This document shows, piece after piece, positions 1 through 9,163 of a stretch of DNA of 54,946 nt. The translations under genes and the position numbers were made by a program. Each line of letters begins with the position of its first letter. Position 1 is the stretch's first letter. The notes beneath the pieces were generated by a model. The model did not search any database and was not told where the DNA came from. It worked only from the letters and a program-made list of their open reading frames with translations. Source of the stretch: Lysinibacillus sp. ZYM-1. Lineage in GTDB: Bacteria; Bacillota; Bacilli; Bacillales_A; Planococcaceae. Location: positions 1-54,946 of the forward strand of contig NZ_KQ465132.1 in assembly GCF_001308875.1 (NCBI RefSeq). Direction: 5' to 3'.

Positions 1-95
1 GTCACACCCGTTCCCATACCGAACACGGAAGTTAAGCTCTTTAGCGCCGATGGTAGTTGGGGGCTTCCCCCTGTGAGAGTAGGACATCGCTAGGC
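1..95 (+). rRNA. rrf: 5S ribosomal RNA, 3' part
   Basis: The sequence matches the Bacillales 5S rRNA from the conserved segment around CCGTTCCCATACCGAACACG to the 3' end TCGCTAGGC. The 5' part (about 20 bases) lies outside the window. A rho-independent terminator follows within a few bases, so this is the end of an rRNA operon with no tRNA genes attached downstream. Confidence 0.95.
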
Positions 96-100
96 AATTG

Positions 101-137
101 AAACCACTGAGATTTATTACAGTGGTTTTTTATTTTT
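101..137 (+). terminator. rRNA operon terminator
   Basis: The arms AAACCACTG and CAGTGGTTT pair perfectly around a 10-base loop and are followed by a T-rich tail. It sits 5 bases after the 5S gene and should end the upstream rRNA operon. Confidence 0.92.
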
Positions 138-208
138 GTCTGTTTTTGCAAAGCCTAAAAATGTTAAAATCTAATTGTAAAGATTATACAAGGGGAGGGC
201 GAAATGCA

Positions 209-649
209 TTGGCAACAGGACTTTATTCTAGTGATGTAATATACATACAGAAAGAAAAGTTGGAGAATTTTATTCACAATAAAGAAGAGTGGGCTGTTTT
301 AATACCTGGTTATTTGCATCATGAATTACTGAATGAAAAGGATATGATTTGGGTCTTCCAAGGTGACTTTGGCATAATTCAAAAGGCTGTGAAAGTGGAA
401 CTTCGTTTGAAAACATCAGAACCTCATCAAGTATTATTTGATTTAGTTGGCTTATCTGATCCGATAAATGGTGATGGCTCATTCGAAATAAAACAACATC
501 AAGATGAATCATTCCAAATTATCGGTAGTTTAACAATGAAGGCTAGTGGCTTTTTAGCGGGAATGATGAATCCTGTATTAGAAAAATTTGTACCACAATT
601 GGTGGAGCAATTAGTTATTCAAATGGCCATGAAAGTAGCAAAAGAATAG
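209..649 (+). CDS. SRPBCC-fold (CoxG-like) protein
   Basis: A 146-residue protein of the START/SRPBCC type resembling the CO-dehydrogenase subunit G family, whose members have a helix-grip fold around a hydrophobic pocket; ligand and role are unknown. Seen: the early segment EEWAVLIPGY and the GDFGIIQK strand, typical of this family, and a hydrophobic C-terminal helix. The longest open frame begins at 98, inside the rRNA terminator, which is implausible. I place the start at TTG 209, giving MATGLYSSDV, because AGGGGAGGG lies 9 bases upstream and family members start at this point. An ATG at 204 is in another frame and stops after 11 codons. It stands alone between two terminators. Family call by eye. 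Confidence 0.75.
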   Translation: MATGLYSSDVIYIQKEKLENFIHNKEEWAVLIPGYLHHELLNEKDMIWVFQGDFGIIQKAVKVELRLKTSEPHQVLFDLVGLSDPINGDGSFEIKQHQDESFQIIGSLTMKASGFLAGMMNPVLEKFVPQLVEQLVIQMAMKVAKE

Positions 650-672
650 TTGGTTATTTTATAAAGGGGGGA

Positions 673-711
673 AAACCGATTATTGCAGAGGGTGGCAATG
701 GTCGGTTTTTA
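673..711 (+). terminator. terminator after SRPBCC gene
   Basis: AAACCGA and TCGGTTT pair around a loop of about 22 bases and are followed by TT(A)T. It lies about 25 bases after the stop codon at 649. The long loop makes it only moderately convincing. Confidence 0.6.
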
Positions 712-768
712 TGATAGTAAGGCATTTTATTGAAACTTTTTAGTTTTACCTGTAATTATGGTGTACCT

Positions 769-811
769 TGTCGAAGGATAGCTTTTTTATCACGTTAGAA
801 TCTCGTATAAT
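769..811 (+). promoter_or_regulatory. promoter with possible Spo0A box, decarboxylase
   Basis: A perfect TATAAT is at 806-811 with a poor T-rich -35 (783-788) at 17-base spacing. An exact 0A box, TGTCGAA, lies at 769-775, centred about 46 bases before the expected transcription start. That is where Spo0A boxes lie at promoters activated with sigma-A. Position and match are seen; regulation is inferred. Confidence 0.45.
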
Positions 812-844
812 TAAGTGAGAATATAACGAAAATGGGTGTTTGTT

Positions 845-2269
845 TTGCAAAAGAAAAAGCCGATTATAGAGGGATTAGAACGTTTTCGACAACAACAAAA
901 TATTTCTTTTCATGTCCCAGGTCATAAGCATGGTGAACTGTCCCACCTTCCGCAAGCATTTAAGGATGTTATGCGTTATGATGTAACGGAATTATCGGGA
1001 CTAGATGATTTGCATTATCCAGAGGAAATGATTTTGGAAGCAGAAAATTTATTAGCCGATACATATGGGGCAATGAAAAGTTTCTTTTTAGTAGGTGGTT
1101 CAACTGTTGGAAATTTAGCAATGATTTATGCTACTTGTAACAAAGGCGATACCATTATTGTTCAGCGAAATGCGCATAAATCTATTTTTCATGCTATTGA
1201 ACTTGTTGGAGCCAAGCCTATTTTCGTGTCGCCTATGTGGGATGAACGAACGTTAACAGCGACACATGTAACTTATACGGATCTAAAAGAAGCAGTAGAA
1301 AAATATTCAGAGGCGAAAGCAGTTGTTTTAACATATCCTACATATTATGGGGTAACCTCTAATGAAATACAGCAACAAATTGCTTATTGTCATGAAAAGG
1401 GGATCCCTGTATTGGTGGATGAAGCACATGGCGCTCACTTTCATGCATGTACTTTATTTCAATCGTCTGCTTTGTCTCTTGGGGCAGATGTTGTTGTACA
1501 ATCTGCGCATAAAACACTACCTGCTATGACGATGGCATCCTTTATGCATGTCAGATCGGAATTAATAGACGCTGATAAAATACATTACTATTTACGTATG
1601 CTACAATCTAGTAGCCCATCCTATGTGTTATTAGCTTCACTAGATGATGCTCGCTATTATGTACAGACATATATGGAGAGTGATGGGGCATATATAATAG
1701 AAAAAAGGAATCAATGGATTGAAGCGTTACGTTCGATTGGTTCATTGGAAGTAATTGAAGTGGATGACCCCCTCAAATTGCTTTTACGTGTCAGTGGTTA
1801 TAGTGGTTTTCAAATACAAGAGGCGTTAGAGGCAAAGCATGTCTATGCGGAGCTAGCTGATATGAATCAAGTTTTATTCATATTACCATTACTCAAGCAA
1901 GGACATACCTATCCATTTGCTGAAATAAGAGTCCGGATAAAGGAAGCCATAACAATGCTATTAGATACAGCTAAAACCGATAGCATAACAGCTTCTCAAG
2001 CAGCCTATAATTTTGTACAAATTACAGAGCCTATTTATACCTTTAATGAGATTGCATCATTAAATAAAGAATGGTTACCATATATGCGTACAATGGGACG
2101 AATATCAGCAAGTATGATTATTCCTTATCCGCCTGGTATTCCATTGCTTGTGCCGGGAGAAAGAATAACTGTGGCAAAGTTAAGTCAGTTAGAAGAACTA
2201 CTTGCAGCAGGTGCAACATTCCAAGGAAATCATCGATTAACAGAAAAAATGATTCAGGTCATTAAATAG
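845..2269 (+). CDS. yaaO: Orn/Lys/Arg decarboxylase family protein
   Basis: A fold-type I, PLP-dependent basic amino-acid decarboxylase related to B. subtilis YaaO and SpeA. The exact substrate (arginine, lysine or ornithine) cannot be read from sequence. Seen: the N-terminal FHVPGHKHG motif, [10 protein letters not shown] in the cofactor domain, [11 protein letters not shown] with the ring-stacking Asp-His pair, and SAHKT with the PLP Schiff-base lysine near residue 222. The C-terminal decarboxylase domain ends at TEKMIQVIK. The frame is open from GTG 836, but TTG 845 has GGGTG 6 bases upstream and gives an N-terminus like relatives, so I chose it (474 residues). tmk follows after 17 bases, suggesting co-transcription. 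Confidence 0.88.
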   Translation: MQKKKPIIEGLERFRQQQNISFHVPGHKHGELSHLPQAFKDVMRYDVTELSGLDDLHYPEEMILEAENLLADTYGAMKSFFLVGGSTVGNLAMIYATCNKGDTIIVQRNAHKSIFHAIELVGAKPIFVSPMWDERTLTATHVTYTDLKEAVEKYSEAKAVVLTYPTYYGVTSNEIQQQIAYCHEKGIPVLVDEAHGAHFHACTLFQSSALSLGADVVVQSAHKTLPAMTMASFMHVRSELIDADKIHYYLRMLQSSSPSYVLLASLDDARYYVQTYMESDGAYIIEKRNQWIEALRSIGSLEVIEVDDPLKLLLRVSGYSGFQIQEALEAKHVYAELADMNQVLFILPLLKQGHTYPFAEIRVRIKEAITMLLDTAKTDSITASQAAYNFVQITEPIYTFNEIASLNKEWLPYMRTMGRISASMIIPYPPGIPLLVPGERITVAKLSQLEELLAAGATFQGNHRLTEKMIQVIK

Positions 2270-2286
2270 TTGGAGGCAATAACAGC

Positions 2287-2916
2287 ATGAATAGCAATTT
2301 ATTTATAACATTTGAAGGTCCTGAGGGAGCAGGGAAAACAACAGTCATTCAAAAGATAGCAGAGCGATTAGCAGAAAAAAATATTGATGTTCTAGCAACA
2401 AGAGAACCTGGTGGAATCGAAATTGCGGAGAAGATAAGAACGATTATTTTAAATCCTGCACACACAGCGATGGATGAGCGAACAGAAGCGTTGTTATATG
2501 CTGCGGCAAGAAGTCAGCATTATTTTGAAAAAGTTCAACCTGCTTTAGATGTTGGAAAGTTGGTAATATGTGATCGTTTTATTGATTCATCTTTAGCTTA
2601 TCAAGGTTATGCAAGAGGTATAGGCGTCGATGAGGTGCTTTCTATAAACGAGTTCGCTATCGGGAAGAAATTACCTGATATGACGATATTATTTGATATT
2701 GCACCAGAAGTAGGATTAGCACGTATTTATGCTACTGGTGATCGTGAAGTAAATCGTTTAGATGTTGAAAGTTTAACGTTTCATCAAAAGGTGCGTGAGG
2801 GCTATTTACAACTCGTTGAGCGATATCCAGAACGTATACGTATTGTAAATGCTGACCAAAATATTGATAGTGTTGTTGAAGATGTGTGGTTATTATTATT
2901 GGAAGCAATACAGTAA
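2287..2916 (+). CDS. tmk: thymidylate kinase
   Basis: Phosphorylates dTMP to dTDP with ATP, essential for dTTP supply. Seen: P-loop [11 protein letters not shown] at residues 7-17, the TREPGG segment binding dTMP, the [12 protein letters not shown] motif with the Asp-Arg pair near residue 96, and a LID region around residues 145-155. At 209 residues it has the normal family length. ATG follows TTGGAGG with 8-10 bases spacing. It sits close behind the decarboxylase and just ahead of darA, as in B. subtilis. Confidence 0.97.
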   Translation: MNSNLFITFEGPEGAGKTTVIQKIAERLAEKNIDVLATREPGGIEIAEKIRTIILNPAHTAMDERTEALLYAAARSQHYFEKVQPALDVGKLVICDRFIDSSLAYQGYARGIGVDEVLSINEFAIGKKLPDMTILFDIAPEVGLARIYATGDREVNRLDVESLTFHQKVREGYLQLVERYPERIRIVNADQNIDSVVEDVWLLLLEAIQ

Positions 2917-2941
2917 AAGCATGAAGTTGTCTACAACAATG

Positions 2942-2950
2942 TGATATAAT
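2942..2950 (+). promoter_or_regulatory. extended -10 promoter for darA
   Basis: TGATATAAT is an extended -10 (TG, one base, TATAAT). No good -35 is present at 17 bases. It lies 130 bases before darA in the gap after tmk. Confidence 0.45.
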
Positions 2951-3072
2951 GATACTATCCATTATTTTATCTTCAATTGGATTATTAATAGTGGAAGTAT
3001 TAAATGTTTATAAATGCCAATGCTTAGGAATAGTATTAAAACCTATTTAGGTGAATTTTATAAAAGGGGTGA

Positions 3073-3408
<336 letters not shown>

Positions 3409-3461
3409 AAAGGAGCCTCCTAATAGACATTAGGGTTCACTGTTTTAAAAGCAGGATTTTG

Positions 3462-3490
3462 ATTAGGGATCTAGCCTAATTTGTTTTCCT
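3462..3490 (+). terminator. possible weak terminator before yaaR
   Basis: ATTAGG and CCTAAT pair around 7 bases and are followed by TTTGTTTTCC. The stem is only 6 base pairs, so it may be partial or attenuating. Confidence 0.35.
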
Positions 3491-3541
3491 AAAGCAATTT
3501 GCCAGGGAGAAATAGATAAAGATAGCGGGGGCGAAACCAGC

Positions 3542-3982
3542 TTGAAGATTAATCAAGATATACGTGTCGGGTTAAATACAAATCGCAAAGAGCCACTACA
3601 AAATAATAATCAAAATAACCGATTTGGAGATATGGTCGTCAAGCAAGGTACCAAACTGCAAACAGAACAACTGACAAGGTTATTAGGGGATATATCTTCT
3701 GCGGGTGACCGCGTTGCGAGATCACGTAATTTACGAGAACTTGCTAAGTTTAAAATGCTTGTTAAACGATTTCTACAAGAGACAGTAGAACATGGTATGG
3801 AGTTAAAACAATCACATACTTGGAATCGTTTTGGTGAAGGAAGACGTTTAAAAATCATTGATACCATTGATACACGTCTTGTCGAGCTTGCTCAAGATAT
3901 TTTAGACGAAGAAAAAGAAGCGATTGACCTCCTTGATAAAATCGGTGAGATTAAAGGCTTACTAATTAACTTATATATGTAA
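3542..3982 (+). CDS. yaaR: YaaR family protein (DUF327)
   Basis: A 146-residue helical protein of the YaaR/DUF327 family, conserved next to darA and holB in Bacillales; biochemical role unknown to me. Seen: a charged, Asn-rich N-terminus (about residues 1-28), then helices from about residue 35 containing DRVARSRNLRELAKFKMLVK and a C-terminal DEEKEAIDLLDKIGEIKG. No signal peptide or membrane segment. The start is TTG 3542 after GCGGGGGC; no ATG serves better. A terminator follows directly. Confidence 0.85.
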   Translation: MKINQDIRVGLNTNRKEPLQNNNQNNRFGDMVVKQGTKLQTEQLTRLLGDISSAGDRVARSRNLRELAKFKMLVKRFLQETVEHGMELKQSHTWNRFGEGRRLKIIDTIDTRLVELAQDILDEEKEAIDLLDKIGEIKGLLINLYM

Positions 3983-3984
3983 AA

Positions 3985-4021
3985 CCCGTGTCTCGTTCTC
4001 CTATAGGCGCGGGCTTTTTTC
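3985..4021 (+). terminator. terminator after yaaR
   Basis: CCCGTG and CGCGGG pair (one G-T) around about 17 bases, followed by CTTTTTT. It begins 3 bases after the yaaR stop. Confidence 0.85.
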
Positions 4022-4285
4022 AAATTTTTATCTTCATTCAATTTTATACCCATGATAAATTGAATACTAATAAAAGGCGTTCAAACACCTGTCACTTCGC
4101 TTGTGTAAAGAGCATCTGTTTATTTTAAGAACTGAAGTGTTTATCTGCCTATAAGTGAGGCGACAGTGGCAATTACATCAAGATGTAATCGCCAATAAAA
4201 TTGAACCACTGCAATGTTTCTATAAAAATTGAGGGTTGGGAACAGTTCCGCTTTTGTTATAGATACAGGAAGGAATTTTAAATAT
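4022..4285 (+). other. intergenic region with strong hairpin
   Basis: No gene is seen in this gap between yaaR and holB. At 4167-4194 there is a near-perfect dyad: TGGCAATTACATC, two bases, then GATGTAATCGCCA, with one mismatch. No T tract follows, so it is not an ordinary terminator. A GTG-containing frame entering holB from 4229 exists but is not supported as its start. Confidence 0.55.
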
Positions 4286-5290
4286 ATGGCCAAGAATGTT
4301 GAAGAGCTATTCACGCTACAACCAGTCGTAATGAAGCAACTTCAAACGATTTTTGACAAAAATAGATTAGCACATGCATACATTTTTGATGGTGAAAAAG
4401 GGACAGGCAAAGCAGATATTATGAATTTTTTTGTCAAATTGATGCTTTGTGAGCACCCAAATGAAAATGTTCCATGTGAAACATGTCGAAATTGCAGACG
4501 TGTTGATTCGGGAAATCATCCAAATATTCATCAAATTTATCCTGAGGGTCAATTTATTAAAATTGATCAAATGCGAGAACTAATTGGTGAGATGAAAATG
4601 ATGGGCGTAGAAGAGGGACGTAAAATTTATGTGCTTCATCATGCAGATCGTCTCAATACAGCCTCTGCCAACATGATACTTAAGTTTTTAGAGGAGCCAG
4701 ACGGTGAGGTAACGGCAATTTTATTAACAGAGCAAATGCAATCTATACTACCAACAATCCGCTCGCGTTGCCAACACATAAAATTTCAAAAAATGCCCCG
4801 TCATGTTTTATTACAGCATTTACAGGGAAATAATATTTCGCATTCGATGGCATCAACAGTAAGTATGATGACAAACGAGCTCGAAATGGCGATATTTTTA
4901 GCAAGTGACGAGCAGTTTGCACTCGCTCGAAAAACAGTGTTAAAATTAGTAGAGGCCATTCGGCAAAATGTACATGAAGCCATGCTTATTGTACACGAGG
5001 AGTGGTTACCACACTTTAAAGAAAAAGGCGAGATGGAGCAAGCATTGGATTTACTACTATTTGCTTACCGTGATATAGTGTCAATAAAAGCTAATCCCGA
5101 AGCAGCTTGTACTTATCCAGACATGTTACCACTATTTAAAGAAGTCGCGTTATATTCCACTTATGAGCAATTATCTAGACAAATGGAATCTATTTTACAT
5201 GCGCGTGCATCTTTACAGCGTAACATGAATAGGACGTTATTGATGGAGCAGTTAATGCTAAATCTGCAGGAGGGATATACATTTGTATAA
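4286..5290 (+). CDS. holB: DNA polymerase III delta' subunit
   Basis: Clamp-loader subunit (delta') of the replicative polymerase. Seen: a Walker A relative GEKGTGKA near residues 32-39, a four-cysteine zinc module with CETC and CRNC (about residues 59-70), FLEEPDGEV, and the SRC sensor motif IRSRCQHI. The length of 334 residues fits B. subtilis HolB (about 329). The longest frame starts at TTG 4229, but ATG 4286 follows AGGAAGGA and gives MAKNVEELFTLQP, matching the family N-terminus. It overlaps ricT by 8 bases, so the two are probably translationally coupled. Confidence 0.94.
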   Translation: MAKNVEELFTLQPVVMKQLQTIFDKNRLAHAYIFDGEKGTGKADIMNFFVKLMLCEHPNENVPCETCRNCRRVDSGNHPNIHQIYPEGQFIKIDQMRELIGEMKMMGVEEGRKIYVLHHADRLNTASANMILKFLEEPDGEVTAILLTEQMQSILPTIRSRCQHIKFQKMPRHVLLQHLQGNNISHSMASTVSMMTNELEMAIFLASDEQFALARKTVLKLVEAIRQNVHEAMLIVHEEWLPHFKEKGEMEQALDLLLFAYRDIVSIKANPEAACTYPDMLPLFKEVALYSTYEQLSRQMESILHARASLQRNMNRTLLMEQLMLNLQEGYTFV

Positions 5291-6098
5291 TGTAGTAGGA
5301 GTCCGCTTTAAAAAGGCGGGTAAAATATATTATTTTGATCCAGCATCATTTCTACTAGAAGATAGTCAATATGTCATTGTAGAGACAGCTCGCGGCATCG
5401 AATACGGTAAAGTGGTTGTCCCTCAAAAAGTAGTAGGTGATAATGATGTTGTATTACCACTTAAACAAGTACTTCGACCAGCGGATGATCGTGATCGTAT
5501 CCAAGTAGAGGAAAACGCTGCTGAGTCTAAACGAGCATTTGAACTTGCTAGTACTAAAATTATAGAACATAATCTAGAAATGAAGCTCGTAGATGTTGAG
5601 TATACATTTGATCGTAATAAAATTATTTTTTATTTTACAGCTGAAGGACGAGTTGACTTCAGGGATCTTGTAAAAGATTTGGCTTCTGTTTTTAGAACAA
5701 GAATAGAACTTCGTCAAATCGGTGTTCGTGATGAGGCAAAGTTATTAGGGGGTATTGGCCCTTGTGGTCGTATGCTATGTTGCTCCACATTTTTAGGAGA
5801 TTTTGAGCCCGTTTCTATTAAAATGGCTAAAGATCAAAACTTATCTTTAAATCCTTCAAAAATATCAGGTCTTTGTGGACGTTTAATGTGTTGCTTAAAG
5901 TATGAGAATGATGAATATGAAGAGGCAAAAGAGGGCATGCCAGATATAGGTGAAGTAGCAATGACACCAGATGGCCGCGGTAAAGTTGTAGGTTTAAATG
6001 TGCTGGAAAGACTTATTCAAGTATATTTACACGAGCAGGAACGCACAGTTGAGTATACACTAGAAGAACTGCTAGCATGCGAAAAAAATCTTATATAA
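5283..6098 (+). CDS. ricT: RicT, PSP1-domain protein of the Y-complex
   Basis: Member of the RicA-RicF-RicT complex, which in B. subtilis carries iron-sulfur clusters, stimulates RNase Y processing of mRNAs and affects Spo0A phosphorelay. Seen: PSP1 domain, with the very conserved RQIGVRDEAKLLGGIGPCG region, and cysteine pairs in CGRMLCC and CGRLMCC, the cluster ligands. 271 residues. It starts at TTG 5283 inside the end of holB, with GGAGGG upstream and the expected MYNVVGVRFKKAG. yabA follows after about 27 bases. Confidence 0.95.
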   Translation: MYNVVGVRFKKAGKIYYFDPASFLLEDSQYVIVETARGIEYGKVVVPQKVVGDNDVVLPLKQVLRPADDRDRIQVEENAAESKRAFELASTKIIEHNLEMKLVDVEYTFDRNKIIFYFTAEGRVDFRDLVKDLASVFRTRIELRQIGVRDEAKLLGGIGPCGRMLCCSTFLGDFEPVSIKMAKDQNLSLNPSKISGLCGRLMCCLKYENDEYEEAKEGMPDIGEVAMTPDGRGKVVGLNVLERLIQVYLHEQERTVEYTLEELLACEKNLI

Positions 6099-6125
6099 GA
6101 TAGAGAATTTAACGAGGTGGCTTGG

Positions 6126-6482
6126 GTGAAGGACCGTAATTTCTTAGATACCGTTATGGAGTTCGAACAACAGCTCGAAGCAATGCAGGAGCAATTTGGT
6201 GCATTGAAACAATTTGTAGCGTTAATGATGGAAGAGCATAAGGCACTTGAAACAGAAAATCATCATCTTCGCTCACGTCTAGAAGAACTACTTTCTAATA
6301 CAAACTCCGTACAAGCTGCTGAAGTAAAGAAAGAGAGTCCACTAGATATTGGAGAAGGTTATGATAACCTAGCTCGCCTGTACCAGGAAGGCTTCCATGT
6401 TTGTCATGTTCATTTTGGAAGCTCCCGTAAAGGTGAAGATTGTCTGTTTTGTCTATCATTTTTAAATAAACAAAATGTATAA
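6126..6482 (+). CDS. yabA: replication initiation control protein YabA
   Basis: Negative regulator of replication initiation that contacts DnaA and the DnaN clamp. Seen: an N-terminal leucine-zipper-like coiled coil (about residues 5-60) for tetramer formation, a variable linker, then the conserved [20 protein letters not shown] region and a zinc module (HVCHVHFG, then CLFC). 118 residues, as in B. subtilis. The frame opens at GTG 6117, but GTG 6126 has ACGAGGTGG at proper distance and aligns with the family start. Followed by a terminator. Confidence 0.94.
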   Translation: MKDRNFLDTVMEFEQQLEAMQEQFGALKQFVALMMEEHKALETENHHLRSRLEELLSNTNSVQAAEVKKESPLDIGEGYDNLARLYQEGFHVCHVHFGSSRKGEDCLFCLSFLNKQNV

Positions 6483-6485
6483 TAG

Positions 6486-6524
6486 AAGGCTGATTCCCAC
6501 TATGGTGGTATCAGTCTTTTCTTT
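6486..6524 (+). terminator. terminator between yabA and yabB
   Basis: AAGGCTGAT pairs with ATCAGTCTT, with an inner CCAC/GTGG pairing, followed by TTCTTTT. Compound but stable hairpin directly after yabA. Confidence 0.75.
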
Positions 6525-6545
6525 TGTAGCATAGGAGGAATAAGC

Positions 6546-7295
6546 ATGGAAAAATGGCTAAAGGGTGATGAACGTCTAGACTATTTGTTGGCTGAGAATT
6601 TGCGTATTATTCAAAGTCCCTCTGTCTTTTCATTCTCATTGGATGCGGTGTTGCTTTCAAAGTTTGTCAATATTCCCTATCATAAAGGAAATATTGTGGA
6701 TTTATGTTCGGGAAATGGCGTAATCCCTCTCTTTTTAAGTGCTCGAACAAAGGGACAAATAACAGGGGTAGAGCTTCAGCCACGTCTATATGATATGGCA
6801 GATAGAAGTATTCGTTATAATCAATTAGAAAACCAAATCCAAATGATTCTTGGAGATGTAAAAGAAATACCGAAACAACTGGGCATTGAAAAGTATGATG
6901 TCGTTACTTGCAATCCCCCATATTTTTTAGCACATGAAGCAAGTGATAAAAATCTAAGTGAACATCATGCGATTGCACGACATGAATTATATTTAACATT
7001 AGAGGAAGCTATTCAATCAGCAAGTAAATTATTAAAGCAAGGTGGAAAGGCAGCATTTGTACATCGTCCAGGACGATTATTAGATATAGTTACTGCAATG
7101 CGCGCAAATCGTATAGAGCCTAAACGAATGCAACTTATTTATCCGAAAGAAGGGAAAGAGGCCAATACATTATTAATAGAAGGAATAAAGGATGGAAAGC
7201 CAGATTTAAAAATATTACCACCATTGTATGTCTATAATGCTAATAACGAATACACAGTAGAAGTGAGAGAGATTCTTTATGGAAAAGGACAGTAG
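6546..7295 (+). CDS. yabB: tRNA1(Val) adenine(37)-N6-methyltransferase
   Basis: Class I SAM-dependent N6-adenine methyltransferase of the TrmN6/YfiC family, modifying A37 of a tRNA by family knowledge. Seen: SAM-binding motif [11 protein letters not shown] near residues 50-60, and the catalytic NPPY motif ([10 protein letters not shown]) near residue 122, followed by a Rossmann-type C-terminus with [10 protein letters not shown]. 249 residues. ATG follows AGGAGG. The 3' end overlaps yazA by 17 bases. Confidence 0.9.
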   Translation: MEKWLKGDERLDYLLAENLRIIQSPSVFSFSLDAVLLSKFVNIPYHKGNIVDLCSGNGVIPLFLSARTKGQITGVELQPRLYDMADRSIRYNQLENQIQMILGDVKEIPKQLGIEKYDVVTCNPPYFLAHEASDKNLSEHHAIARHELYLTLEEAIQSASKLLKQGGKAAFVHRPGRLLDIVTAMRANRIEPKRMQLIYPKEGKEANTLLIEGIKDGKPDLKILPPLYVYNANNEYTVEVREILYGKGQ

Positions 7296-7542
7296 TCACT
7301 ATTTCTATGTACTAGAGTGTGCTGACCAATCATTTTACGCAGGCTATACAAATAATGTAGAAAAACGTGTGGCTGTACATAATGCTGGTAAAGGGGCAAA
7401 ATATACAAGAGCTAGAGGGCCAGTAAAGTGTATTTATCAGGAAGAGTTTAAAACAAAGCAAGAAGCAATGCGTGCCGAATATGCTTTTAAGCAATTAACA
7501 AGAACACAAAAAATGAGTTATATAAGGAGGGGTGAATCGTGA
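7279..7542 (+). CDS. yazA: GIY-YIG domain protein
   Basis: Small single-domain GIY-YIG nuclease-like protein of 87 residues (UPF0213). Seen: [18 protein letters not shown], the GIY-YIG core in its variant form, the arginine in EKRVAVHN and the YTRARGP segment. Substrate is unknown; members of the family may be structure-specific nucleases. It overlaps yabB by 17 bases and rsmI by 4, indicating a tightly coupled operon. Confidence 0.9.
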   Translation: MEKDSSHYFYVLECADQSFYAGYTNNVEKRVAVHNAGKGAKYTRARGPVKCIYQEEFKTKQEAMRAEYAFKQLTRTQKMSYIRRGES

Positions 7543-8414
7543 AATCGCAAAAAAGTACAATACACGATCAGACAGGATGTTTATATCTTGTAGGGACACC
7601 TATTGGAAATCTAGAGGATATTAGTGTGCGCGCGCTTCGCATTTTAAAAGAGGCCGATATTATCGCAGCAGAAGATACTAGAAATACAAAGAAGTTATGC
7701 AACTACTTTGAAATTGAAACACCTTTAACGAGTTATCATGAACATAATATCGCAGTAGGTGGAGAAAAATTATTAACTTTACTACAGGAAGGGAAAACAA
7801 TAGCATTAGTGAGTGATGCAGGTTTACCTTGTATATCTGATCCCGGCGCAGATATAGTGGAAAAAGCAATTGCTCAAAACTTTCCGGTTGTGCCCGTACC
7901 AGGTCCGAATGCAGCAATATCCGCATTAATTGCCTCTGGATTGACGCCCCAGCCATTTTTCTTTTATGGATTTTTAAATCGTGGAAAAAAAGAACGTCGC
8001 CAGCAATTAGAACAGTTAAAAAAACGACAAGAAACGATTTTGTTATATGAAGCACCTCATCGTTTAAAGGATACATTAAAAGATATGGAAGCTATTCTCG
8101 GAAATCGTCGTATCGTCTTAGCGCGAGAGCTGACAAAGAAATTTGAAGAATTTTTGCGGGGCACGATAGCTGAAGCTGTTGAATGGTCGCAAACAGAAGA
8201 AATACGAGGGGAATTTTGTATAGTCCTTGAGGGAAATCATCATGTCGAAGAGGAAGATCCTGAAGAAGCCTATTGGCATGCATTGTCTATTATCGAACAT
8301 GTTGATTATATCATTCAACAAACTGATATAACTTCTAAAGAAGCGATTAAAGAAGTAGCCAAACAACGACAACTAGCGAAACGAGATGTCTATAACGAAT
8401 ATCATAATCAATGA
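7539..8414 (+). CDS. rsmI: 16S rRNA C1402 2'-O-methyltransferase
   Basis: Methylates the ribose of C1402 in 16S rRNA. Seen: the tetrapyrrole-methylase fold, with [13 protein letters not shown] near the N-terminus, [23 protein letters not shown], and [16 protein letters not shown]. 291 residues, family length. GTG 7539 has AAGGAGG 8 bases upstream and overlaps the yazA stop by 4 bases. Terminator follows at 8419. Confidence 0.95.
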   Translation: MKSQKSTIHDQTGCLYLVGTPIGNLEDISVRALRILKEADIIAAEDTRNTKKLCNYFEIETPLTSYHEHNIAVGGEKLLTLLQEGKTIALVSDAGLPCISDPGADIVEKAIAQNFPVVPVPGPNAAISALIASGLTPQPFFFYGFLNRGKKERRQQLEQLKKRQETILLYEAPHRLKDTLKDMEAILGNRRIVLARELTKKFEEFLRGTIAEAVEWSQTEEIRGEFCIVLEGNHHVEEEDPEEAYWHALSIIEHVDYIIQQTDITSKEAIKEVAKQRQLAKRDVYNEYHNQ

Positions 8415-8418
8415 CAGT

Positions 8419-8450
8419 AAAGAGTTACCTTAATAGGTAGCTCTTTATTT
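8419..8450 (+). terminator. terminator after rsmI
   Basis: AAAGAGTTACC pairs with GGTAGCTCTTT (one G-T) around 6 bases, followed by ATTTT. Begins 5 bases after the rsmI stop. Confidence 0.85.
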
Positions 8451-8503
8451 TGGAATTGATAACAATTGTAAATGTTAGTAATCTTAAAGCGAAAGGTCTG
8501 ACA

Positions 8504-8555
8504 TGGACATTATAAGAGATTTGGAATTTGGGTATATTGATAATATACAAGTCCA
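8504..8555. other. nested dyad between convergent genes
   Basis: TGGAC (8504) and GTCCA (8551) flank an inner dyad GTATATT-GAT-AATATAC (8532-8548). It sits between the convergent terminators of rsmI and abrB. No gene is apparent; function unknown. Confidence 0.35.
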
Positions 8556-8556
8556 T

Positions 8557-8591
8557 TAAAAACACCTAAATCACTGTCTTGATTTAGGTGT
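8557..8591 (-). terminator. abrB terminator
   Basis: On the minus strand, ACACCTAAATCA and TGATTTAGGTGT pair perfectly (12 bp) around 6 bases and are followed by a T run. It lies just past the abrB stop. Confidence 0.9.
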
Positions 8592-8598
8592 ATAAACA

Positions 8599-8877
8599 TT
8601 ATTTTTTTAAGTTTGATTGAATTTCTTTTACTAACATTTCAGCGCCTTCTGGACTTAAAATTAATTTGCCACCAACTAGACGGAAGTTATCATCTGAAAC
8701 TTCGCCAGTAACAGCACATGTCATATTAGGCATATATTTTTTTAAGATGATTTTATCATCATCCACATAGATTTCTAAAGCGTCCTTTTCAGCAATACCT
8801 AGTGTACGGCGTAATTCGATAGGTATTACTACACGACCTAACTCATCGACTTTACGAACAATTCCTGTTGATTTCAT
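8599..8877 (-). CDS. abrB: transition-state regulator AbrB
   Basis: DNA-binding repressor of post-exponential genes. Seen: the N-terminal swapped-hairpin domain MKSTGIVRKVDELGRVVIPI with the DNA-contacting arginines and the ELRRTLGI helix, followed by the AbrB-type C-terminal oligomerisation part (about residues 55-92). 92 residues. It contains the C-terminal domain of AbrB/Abh, unlike SpoVT, which has a GAF-like domain. Minus strand, divergent from metG, as in B. subtilis. AGGAGG precedes the ATG. The two 0A boxes downstream of its promoter indicate repression by Spo0A. Confidence 0.95.
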   Translation of the reverse strand: MKSTGIVRKVDELGRVVIPIELRRTLGIAEKDALEIYVDDDKIILKKYMPNMTCAVTGEVSDDNFRLVGGKLILSPEGAEMLVKEIQSNLKK

Positions 8878-8917
8878 AATAGTTTTCCTCCTAATTTATA
8901 AAAAGTTATATTTGTAT

Positions 8918-8934
8918 TTCGTCAAATTTCGACA
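8918..8934 (-). promoter_or_regulatory. tandem Spo0A boxes in abrB leader
   Basis: On the minus strand TGTCGAA (exact 0A box) is followed after 3 bases by TGACGAA. They are 10 bases centre to centre, one helical turn, and lie about 15-31 bases after the expected abrB transcription start. B. subtilis abrB has the same arrangement, where Spo0A-P represses. Confidence 0.85.
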
Positions 8935-8955
8935 TTATTTCTTTGTCTGATAGTT

Positions 8956-8984
8956 ATCATACCAAGTAATGCCATAAACGTCAA
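8956..8984 (-). promoter_or_regulatory. abrB sigma-A promoter
   Basis: Minus strand TTGACG, 17 bases, TATGAT. The start of transcription would be near 8949, giving a leader of about 70 bases that contains the 0A boxes. Confidence 0.85.
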
Positions 8985-9163
8985 TTAATTAATGCACTAA
9001 TATTATGGTTTCTAAAAAAAATTTTTGAGATGAATGCTGTTATTTTAATTTTTTTAAAAGGTTTTTAATAAATATTTTTGATAATAGTAAAAAAGGTTCT
9101 TATTTAAGTCATTAAATGGATTGAATATATTATTCGACAATTTTCGCGAATGATAAACTTTCA

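Noticed and set aside
3409..3431. AGGAGCCTCCT near-palindrome after darA as a terminator
   Set aside because: The loop would be one base and no T run follows; more likely chance.
7279..7542. GIY-YIG protein as part of a mobile or homing element
   Set aside because: YazA is a conserved core gene at this position in Bacillales, overlapping both neighbours; no mobile-element borders.
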